Positions 58,342 to 64,000 of a stretch of 64,000 bases of DNA are shown here, one piece after another. Position 1 is the stretch's first letter. Each line of letters begins with the position of its first letter. The stretch is taken from the NCBI RefSeq assembly GCF_040371545.1, contig NZ_AP029048.1:1-64000 (forward strand), in the 5' to 3' direction. This DNA comes from Synechococcus sp. M16CYN (GTDB taxonomy: Bacteria > Cyanobacteriota > Cyanobacteriia > PCC-6307 > Cyanobiaceae). Below the pieces are notes generated by a model. It did no database searches. It was not told the DNA's origin and saw nothing but the letters and a program-made list of their open reading frames with translations. The translations under genes and the position numbers were made by a program.

Positions 58342-58961
58342 ACCGCTCCCGCTACAACCGCTTACAACGAAGAGGGGGAAGGGGCTACGAACAGAAGGGT
58401 TATTACGATGATCGCCGCAGCTACGATCGGGGTGAGCGCCCGGCCAACTCATCACCGGAGGCCAACGAAACAGAGCTGAAGTTTAATTCCCGCACCGCAG
58501 CAGTCCTGGCCGGCGTTCTGATCGTTGGCATCGGCATCGGGAGTACGGTGACGAGCACAACACAAGGTGACCAAGGAAATATTGCCAGTTCGCAACAGCT
58601 GGATATGGCCGTGCCTGATCCTGAATTTTGCAGGCAGTGGGGTGCCAGTGCTTTTGTGATGGATATTGAGATGTATACAACACTGAACCCATCTAGCAGC
58701 TTCGTGACTCAGCCAACCCTGCAGCCAGGCTGCGTAATCCGTCGAGAAAACTGGTCTGTACTGCGCAGGGAAGGTGCAATCACGGGCGATCAAGAACGAG
58801 AATGCAAACGACGCATGAATACTTTCGCTTACATCGGTTCAGTGCGAGATAAGCCAGTAGTCCGCTGCGTTTATCAAACAGACGTCACTCAAAATCGATT
58901 TATCAACAAAGGAATTGCCAACGACACGTTGGGTATAACACCGGAAGCGAATCAATTCTGA
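58338..58961 (+). CDS. DUF3172 membrane-anchored protein
   Basis: Cyanobacterial protein of unknown function. An Arg/Tyr-rich basic N-terminus (about residues 1-45) precedes one membrane span ([18 protein letters not shown], about 53-70) and a soluble domain with conserved cysteines ([56 protein letters not shown]). The GTG start overlaps the ndhM stop. The soluble domain probably lies in the periplasm or lumen. Confidence 0.85.
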   Translation: MNRSRYNRLQRRGGRGYEQKGYYDDRRSYDRGERPANSSPEANETELKFNSRTAAVLAGVLIVGIGIGSTVTSTTQGDQGNIASSQQLDMAVPDPEFCRQWGASAFVMDIEMYTTLNPSSSFVTQPTLQPGCVIRRENWSVLRREGAITGDQERECKRRMNTFAYIGSVRDKPVVRCVYQTDVTQNRFINKGIANDTLGITPEANQF

Positions 58962-59953
58962 AATGGCTGCTCTGCTACGGGAATAAATGCCGATGAATCT
59001 GGTGCTGAAATGTTTTGGCGAATAGGGCTATCAGCACTGGCAAAAACAGGGAGCACGTCCTGGCGGAATGCTGCAGAAGCTCTGGAACAGTACCGGGCAG
59101 GGTGCGTGATCAGCTTCAGCTGCCGTTTTACCTGCAGATCAGCGACCTGGGGCCGGTGAATCGTGCCTGCTGTTAACTCACGATCAATCGACACCACAGG
59201 CACAAATGCGGCGCCAAGACCAGCTTGAACTGCATTTTTGATGGCTTCAAGAGAATTGAGTTCCATCTCGATTTGCAATCGCTGTACATCAAGACCTGAG
59301 CTAGCAAGCAACTGATCCACCATCTTTCGAGTAGTTGATTGGGCGTCCAAACAAACAAAGCTAAGTCGGTAAAGATCTTCCTTGGTTAATTCCGTAAGGC
59401 GAGCAAGCGAGTGCTTGACCGGGAGAACGAGCGCCAGCTCATCATTGGCATACGGCACAACCTGCAACAGCTCGTTTAGCTCTTGCGGTAGCTCTCCGCC
59501 AATGATGGCTAAGTCGATCTGGCCGTTCGCTACACTCCAGCCGGTCCGACGAGTACTGTGGACCTGAAGCTGTACTGACACCTCAGGATATCTCTGCCGA
59601 AACAATCCGATCATCCGAGGCATCAGATACGTACCAGTGGTCTGGCTTGCTCCGACTATCAACGAACCGCCCTTTAAATTATGGAGATCGTCCAGCGCCC
59701 GACAAGCCTCCGTGCATTGGCTAAGAATGCGGTCGCAATAACTGAGTAGCAAATGCCCAGCTTCGGTGAGCTGTGCTTTGCGGCCTCCACGATCAAAGAG
59801 AGACACCTCCAACTGTTTCTCGAGATTCTGAACCTGAAGACTGACGGCCGGCTGCGTGACGTAAAGGCTGTCTGCGGCTTTTTTAAAACTTCCCTCGCTC
59901 ACTATCGCGCGCAGGATGCGCAGTTGATCAAGGGTGAACGGCAGATCAGCCAC
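58952..59953 (-). CDS. rbcR: LysR-type regulator RbcR
   Basis: LysR-family transcription factor (RbcR/Ycf30), known to activate RuBisCO and carbon-concentrating genes and in some species ndhF/D operons. Helix-turn-helix: [48 protein letters not shown] at residues about 8-55; effector domain from about 90 to 300 (PMLP-like [26 protein letters not shown]). GTG start at 59953. It is divergent from NnrU-like and overlaps the DUF3172 end by ten bases. Which effector it senses is not shown by the sequence. Confidence 0.9.
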   Translation of the reverse strand: MADLPFTLDQLRILRAIVSEGSFKKAADSLYVTQPAVSLQVQNLEKQLEVSLFDRGGRKAQLTEAGHLLLSYCDRILSQCTEACRALDDLHNLKGGSLIVGASQTTGTYLMPRMIGLFRQRYPEVSVQLQVHSTRRTGWSVANGQIDLAIIGGELPQELNELLQVVPYANDELALVLPVKHSLARLTELTKEDLYRLSFVCLDAQSTTRKMVDQLLASSGLDVQRLQIEMELNSLEAIKNAVQAGLGAAFVPVVSIDRELTAGTIHRPQVADLQVKRQLKLITHPARYCSRASAAFRQDVLPVFASADSPIRQNISAPDSSAFIPVAEQPFQN

Positions 59954-60033
59954 CGCGACGCACCCACTAGAAAGCTGGAATCTAAGCCCAGAATGACAAA
60001 GGGCCAGAATTACGGCCTGATGAATCCTTTCTT

Positions 60034-60765
60034 ATGGCAACCAACCATGACAGCAGCTTGGTGATGCTGGCTCTACTAGTGATCTTCGCGGTGATTCACA
60101 GCGGGGGCGCTGCTCTCCGCAGCCGGGCAGAAGCAATAGTCGGAGCACGGATCTGGCGCTTGATTTTCGCCGCTGTCAGCATCCCATCAGCAATGGTGAT
60201 AATTGGTTGGTTTCTCGCCCATCGCTACGACGGTGTTCGGCTTTGGAATCTTCAGGGTGTACCCGGGACAGTCCTCTTGGTCTGGATTGGCACAGCTATC
60301 AGTTTCCTATTCCTCTATCCAGCCACCTACAACCTTCTGGAAATCCCTGCCGTTTTAAAACCACAAGTTCGCCTGTACGCCACAGGAATCATCAGAATTA
60401 GCCGCCATCCCCAAGCGGTGGGACAAATTCTTTGGTGTATTACCCATGCCCTATGGATTGGTAGCAGCTTCATGCTGGTCACCTGTCTCGGCCTGATTAG
60501 CCACCATCTCTTCGCGGTATGGCATGGTGACCGTCGACTGAAAGCGTACTTTGGGGCAGCCTTCGACGACGTCAGAAAAAACACGTCGATACTTCCCTTC
60601 GTCGCTGTCGTCGATGGTCGCCAAATCCTGGACTGGCGAGAATTTGTGCGTCCTGCACAGTTGGGTATTATTGCTGCCGTTGGCTTATTTTGGTGGGCCC
60701 ATCACTTCATTCCTCAAGCCAGTGAAATGGTGCGCAATTCCGCACTCGAATCTTTACTGGACTAA
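60034..60765 (+). CDS. NnrU/Z-ISO family membrane protein
   Basis: Membrane protein of 243 residues with about six hydrophobic helices. It belongs to the NnrU family, which includes plant 15-cis-zeta-carotene isomerase Z-ISO (a haem b enzyme). The motif ISRHPQAVGQILWCITHALWIGSS and HHLFAVWHGDRRLKAYFG provide conserved histidines, candidates for haem ligands. Since pds, crtB and zds occur in this window, a zeta-carotene isomerase role is reasonable but not proven. ATG start at 60034; ndhF follows after about 35 bases. Confidence 0.8.
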   Translation: MATNHDSSLVMLALLVIFAVIHSGGAALRSRAEAIVGARIWRLIFAAVSIPSAMVIIGWFLAHRYDGVRLWNLQGVPGTVLLVWIGTAISFLFLYPATYNLLEIPAVLKPQVRLYATGIIRISRHPQAVGQILWCITHALWIGSSFMLVTCLGLISHHLFAVWHGDRRLKAYFGAAFDDVRKNTSILPFVAVVDGRQILDWREFVRPAQLGIIAAVGLFWWAHHFIPQASEMVRNSALESLLD

Positions 60766-60799
60766 GTCTTAAACTCAAGTCTCAATCGGTTACTAGCGG

Positions 60800-62809
60800 A
60801 TGCCCTCGGCAGCTGAATTAGCCTGGCTAATCCCCGTTTTGCCCCTAGTGGGGGCCGTCATTACTGGGTTGGGATTGATCAGCTTTAACCGAACCATCAA
60901 TCGCTTACGTAAGCCAGTTGCTCTCCTATTGATCACCTGCGTCGGAATAGCCACAGCTTTGAGTTATGCCACTTTGGCAAATCAACTGGCTGGGTCACCG
61001 ACCGTTGAGCATCTTTTTGTTTGGGCTAGTGCTGGCGACTTCACGTTACCGATGGGTTATGTCATTGATCCGCTAGGAGCGATGATGTTGTCGTTGGTGA
61101 CCACCATCGCTCTCCTGGTGATGGTGTACTCCCATGGATACATGATCCATGACAAGGGTTACGTGCGTTTTTTTACATATCTCGCCCTATTTAGTAGTTC
61201 CATGCTGGGTCTAATCATTAGCCCGAACTTGCTGGAGATTTACGTGTTCTGGGAGTTAGTTGGCATGTGCTCCTACCTTCTCGTGGGATTTTGGTATGAC
61301 CGAGAGGGAGCAGCCCATGCCGCTCAAAAAGCATTTGTGGTAAATCGCGTCGGTGACTTCGGACTTCTTCTCGGTATTCTCGGCTTATTTTGGGCCACTG
61401 GAAGCTTTGATTTTCATGGCATTGCTGATGGGCTGCAAAGGGGCTTAGCCAACGGCAGTGTTGCTCCATGGGCTGCTCTGTTGCTCTGTCTGCTTATCTT
61501 CATGGGGCCGATGGCAAAATCAGCCCAGTTCCCTCTTCATGTTTGGCTGCCCGATGCTATGGAAGGGCCAACACCTATATCTGCCCTAATCCACGCCGCA
61601 ACAATGGTGGCAGCAGGAATCTTTCTCGTAGCTCGACTTGATCCGCTGTACACCCAGTTTCCCACAGTACAAGCCGTTATTGCTGTCATCGGGACTATCA
61701 CTTGCTTCCTGGGGGCTTCTATAGCTCTAACCCAGATGGATCTAAAGAAGGGTCTCGCCTACAGCACGGTATCGCAGCTCGGATACATGATGCTGGCCAT
61801 GGGGTGTGGCGCCCCTATTACTGGCATGTTCCATCTGGTCACGCACGCCTTCTTTAAAGCGATGCTCTTCCTTGGATCTGGCTCGGTCATACATGCTATG
61901 GAAGATGTAGTTGGCCACGAACCAATTCTGGCCCAAGATATGCGCCTGATGGGAGGCCTACGCCAAAAGATGCCGATCACTGCCACCACCTTTTTCATTG
62001 GCTGCATAGCGATCAGTGGTATCCCGCCCTTGGCTGGTTTTTGGAGCAAAGATGAAATTCTTGGCCAAGCCTTTAAAACCTTCCCGGCGCTATGGCTCGT
62101 GGGTTTCCTCACAGCAGGGATGACGGCCTTTTATATGTTTCGGCTTTATTTCCTTACCTTCGAAGGAAAGTTTCGCGGTAACGATAAGGCTATTCGCACC
62201 TATCTCCTTGCCGCTGCTGGCAAGGAAGACAAAGATCATGACGATTGTGTCAACAGCGTGCATGAGTCGGCCTGGCCGATGACGACGCCGCTCATCCTCT
62301 TAGCTGTACCCTCCGTACTGATTGGTTTGCTGGGCACCCCTTGGAATAATCGTTTTGCTGGCCTATTGAACCCGGAAGAAGCTGCAGAGATGGCTAAGTA
62401 CTTCAGCTGGAGTGAGTTTTTGCCCTTAGCGATTGCCTCTATTGTCATTTCTTTAACAGGCATCGGCTTAGCAACTTTTGCTTATGCCATACAGCGAATC
62501 AATCTCGGACAGCTTATTGCTGGGCGGTTCCCAATAATTAACACCTTCCTTGTCAATAAATGGTACTTGGATTGGATTAACGAACAATTATTTGTTCGAG
62601 TTAGTCGCAGGCTCGCTCGCGAGGTTCTAGAGGTGGATGCCAAGGTGGTAGATGGGGTTGTGAACCTCACCGGCTTGCTTACCCTTGGTAGCGGAGAGGG
62701 TCTCAAATATCTGGAGACTGGTCGTGCGCAATTTTATGCGCTGATTGTGTTTGCTGGTGTGATTGCCATGGTTGTTTTGTTTGGAGTGATCGGCAGACCA
62801 ATTAACTGA
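60800..62809 (+). CDS. ndhF: NAD(P)H-quinone oxidoreductase subunit 5 (NdhF)
   Basis: Large proton-pumping membrane subunit of NDH-1 (NuoL/Mrp-related). The core shows YVFWELVGMCSYLLVGFWYDREGAAHAAQKAFVVNRVGDFG, LPDAMEGPTPISALIHAATMVAAGIFLVAR, and KKGLAYSTVSQLGYMMLAMGCGA, with the long lateral helix and the C-terminal membrane segment. Length 669 is normal. ATG start. It forms an operon with the downstream ndhD, separated by 90 bases with a strong hairpin. Confidence 0.95.
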   Translation: MPSAAELAWLIPVLPLVGAVITGLGLISFNRTINRLRKPVALLLITCVGIATALSYATLANQLAGSPTVEHLFVWASAGDFTLPMGYVIDPLGAMMLSLVTTIALLVMVYSHGYMIHDKGYVRFFTYLALFSSSMLGLIISPNLLEIYVFWELVGMCSYLLVGFWYDREGAAHAAQKAFVVNRVGDFGLLLGILGLFWATGSFDFHGIADGLQRGLANGSVAPWAALLLCLLIFMGPMAKSAQFPLHVWLPDAMEGPTPISALIHAATMVAAGIFLVARLDPLYTQFPTVQAVIAVIGTITCFLGASIALTQMDLKKGLAYSTVSQLGYMMLAMGCGAPITGMFHLVTHAFFKAMLFLGSGSVIHAMEDVVGHEPILAQDMRLMGGLRQKMPITATTFFIGCIAISGIPPLAGFWSKDEILGQAFKTFPALWLVGFLTAGMTAFYMFRLYFLTFEGKFRGNDKAIRTYLLAAAGKEDKDHDDCVNSVHESAWPMTTPLILLAVPSVLIGLLGTPWNNRFAGLLNPEEAAEMAKYFSWSEFLPLAIASIVISLTGIGLATFAYAIQRINLGQLIAGRFPIINTFLVNKWYLDWINEQLFVRVSRRLAREVLEVDAKVVDGVVNLTGLLTLGSGEGLKYLETGRAQFYALIVFAGVIAMVVLFGVIGRPIN

Positions 62810-62823
62810 TCCAGACCCTTATG

Positions 62824-62853
62824 TGTGTCATCACCTATCGAGGTGATGACACA
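62824..62853. repeat. 13-bp perfect inverted repeat between ndhF and ndhD
   Basis: TGTGTCATCACCT, loop ATCG, and the exact complement AGGTGATGACACA. It has no following T-run in the plus direction (GCCTCAGCG), so it is probably not a full terminator; processing site, attenuator or operator are possible. Confidence 0.85.
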
Positions 62854-62899
62854 GCCTCAGCGATTTCTACGATCCAACCAGTGAAAACTTAGGTAGTTC

Positions 62900-64000
62900 G
62901 TGATCGATTTTGCTGTCGCTGGTCTGAGCGACCCCGTGCAAACGGCAATACCTTGGCTGAGTCTGTCGATCATCGCGCCGATAATTGGCGCGATGATGGT
63001 TCCCTTCATCCCTGACAATGGAGAGGGTAAGCAAGTGCGTTGGTATGCACTGCTTATCACTTTGGTCACATTTCTAATAACAGTTGCGGGCTATCTCAGA
63101 GGCTATAACCCCAGCCTAAGTGGCCTACAGTTGTCTGAGCGCGTCAGCTGGTTACCTGATCTTGGCCTCACCTGGACCGTTGGGGCTGACGGACTGTCGA
63201 TGCCCTTAATCCTGCTGACTAGTTTTATCACTAGTCTTGCCTGTCTGGCTGCATGGCCGGTGACCTTTAAACCGCGGCTGTTCTATTTCCTATTGCTCAC
63301 GATGGATGGAGGCCAGATTGCTGTTTTTGCGGTGCAAGACATGTTGTTGTTTTTCTTGGTTTGGGAGTTGGAGCTGATTCCCGTTTACCTGTTACTTGCA
63401 ATTTGGGGAGGCAAAAAACGTCAGTATGCTGCTACGAAATTCATCCTTTACACGGCAGGTAGCTCTCTTTTCATCTTGCTGGTGGCTCTCGCTATGGGAT
63501 TTTTTGGAGGGGAGACGCCGAGCTTTGAATACACCAAGTTGGCGGCCAAAGACTTCGGAAGTGGCTTTCAGTTGTTTTGTTACGCAGGGCTGCTCATCGC
63601 CTTCGGAGTAAAATTGCCAATTGTGCCTCTGCACACATGGCTACCGGATGCCCATGGTGAAGCGACAGCACCGGTACATATGTTACTGGCCGGCATATTA
63701 CTAAAAATGGGTGGTTATGCTCTACTGCGCTTCAACTGTGAGCTACTTCCCACAGCGCACGCTCAGTTCGCCCCTTTACTGATCGTGCTTGGCGTTGTGA
63801 ACATAATTTACGCTGCTCTCACTTCCTTTGCCCAGCGTAACCTCAAACGGAAGATTGCTTATAGCTCGATCAGTCATATGGGATTCGTGTTGATAGGTAT
63901 CGGCAGCTTCAGCGTTCTTGGCACAAGCGGTGCCATGCTACAAATGATAAGTCACGGACTGATTGGCGCCAGCTTGTTCTTCCTTGTGGGCGCCACCTAC
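62900..64000 (+). CDS. ndhD: NAD(P)H-quinone oxidoreductase subunit 4 (NdhD), partial
   Basis: NuoM-type membrane subunit of NDH-1, truncated by the window end: 367 codons are visible of roughly 540 expected. GTG at 62900 with AGGTAG upstream begins [14 protein letters not shown]; later segments are [58 protein letters not shown] (conserved NuoM Lys/Glu/His residues) and [22 protein letters not shown]. No in-frame stop occurs up to base 64000. Confidence 0.93.
   Translation, partial: MIDFAVAGLSDPVQTAIPWLSLSIIAPIIGAMMVPFIPDNGEGKQVRWYALLITLVTFLITVAGYLRGYNPSLSGLQLSERVSWLPDLGLTWTVGADGLSMPLILLTSFITSLACLAAWPVTFKPRLFYFLLLTMDGGQIAVFAVQDMLLFFLVWELELIPVYLLLAIWGGKKRQYAATKFILYTAGSSLFILLVALAMGFFGGETPSFEYTKLAAKDFGSGFQLFCYAGLLIAFGVKLPIVPLHTWLPDAHGEATAPVHMLLAGILLKMGGYALLRFNCELLPTAHAQFAPLLIVLGVVNIIYAALTSFAQRNLKRKIAYSSISHMGFVLIGIGSFSVLGTSGAMLQMISHGLIGASLFFLVGATY

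Overview
The window comes from an oxygenic cyanobacterium, almost certainly the marine picocyanobacterial (alpha-cyanobacterial Synechococcus/Prochlorococcus) lineage. Diagnostic genes are psbU, psbD, ycf3, ycf33-like DUF751, ycf34, ndhO, ndhM, ndhF, ndhD, rpaA, rpaB (ycf27), the crtB-pds and zds carotenoid genes, a SomA-type SLH porin and many proteins known only from cyanobacteria (DUF512, DUF3120, DUF3172, DUF4346, DUF6816, UPF0367). PsbU together with a stand-alone psbD points to a Synechococcus-like strain rather than a high-light Prochlorococcus. Species cannot be fixed from the sequence alone.

Layout. 1-4.9 kb (minus): uppP, a radical-SAM DUF512 gene, a TolC-like channel and an inositol-phosphatase-family gene form a tightly overlapping operon. 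5-8.9 kb: DUF3120, psbU, nadB, and a convergent VKOR-thioredoxin fusion. 8.9-12.1 kb: a 3.2 kb gene-poor stretch holding a probable petL, a candidate terminated small RNA and unassignable sequence. 12.1-17.7 kb: DUF4346, COG3146 acyltransferase, RibD-like reductase, a two-domain QueD-like protein, aroK, CRR7-like, DUF6816, GST. 17.7-20 kb: a 2.3 kb extremely AT-rich gene desert. 20-27.2 kb: DUF751, rbfA, a GH3 hydrolase, hemD, SRPBCC, zds, an IscA-like protein, a TPR protein. 27.8-35.3 kb: a membrane protein, TIGR01777 oxidoreductase, ndhO, a DnaJ protein, the porin, and long gene-poor gaps including a 17-codon ORF with a very strong ribosome binding site and its own hairpin. 35.3-36.8 kb: a GT39-like glycosyltransferase. 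36.8-38.5 kb: a second AT-rich desert. 38.5-41.9 kb: monocistronic psbD, UPF0367, a lone ABC ATPase, tRNA-Asn, rpaA. 41.9-54.9 kb: dense housekeeping (holB-tmk-copper ATPase; ycf3; radA; rpaB; plsX-fabH-fabD-plsC; tsaB-ycf34; CCA-adding enzyme), broken by a perfect 117 bp tandem duplication. 55-64 kb: RRM protein, crtB-pds, ndhM, DUF3172, an RbcR-type LysR regulator, NnrU/Z-ISO-like, ndhF and the start of ndhD.

Functional threads: carotenoid synthesis (phytoene synthase, phytoene desaturase, an NnrU/Z-ISO homologue, zeta-carotene desaturase), the NDH-1 complex (ndhO, ndhM, ndhF, ndhD, probably CRR7), photosystem assembly (psbD, psbU, ycf3), light/clock output regulators (rpaA, rpaB) and fatty acid/phospholipid initiation.

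The most unusual property is architecture. Genes are ordinary and intact with mid GC, yet roughly a fifth of the window is non-coding, in seven gaps of 0.8-3.2 kb, two of which fall to about 12-25% G+C in the lines I counted. Such low coding density is atypical for free-living picocyanobacteria and suggests relaxed selection (for instance a host-associated or small-population lineage), which is an inference. I saw no insertion sequence, phage gene, CRISPR array or rRNA.
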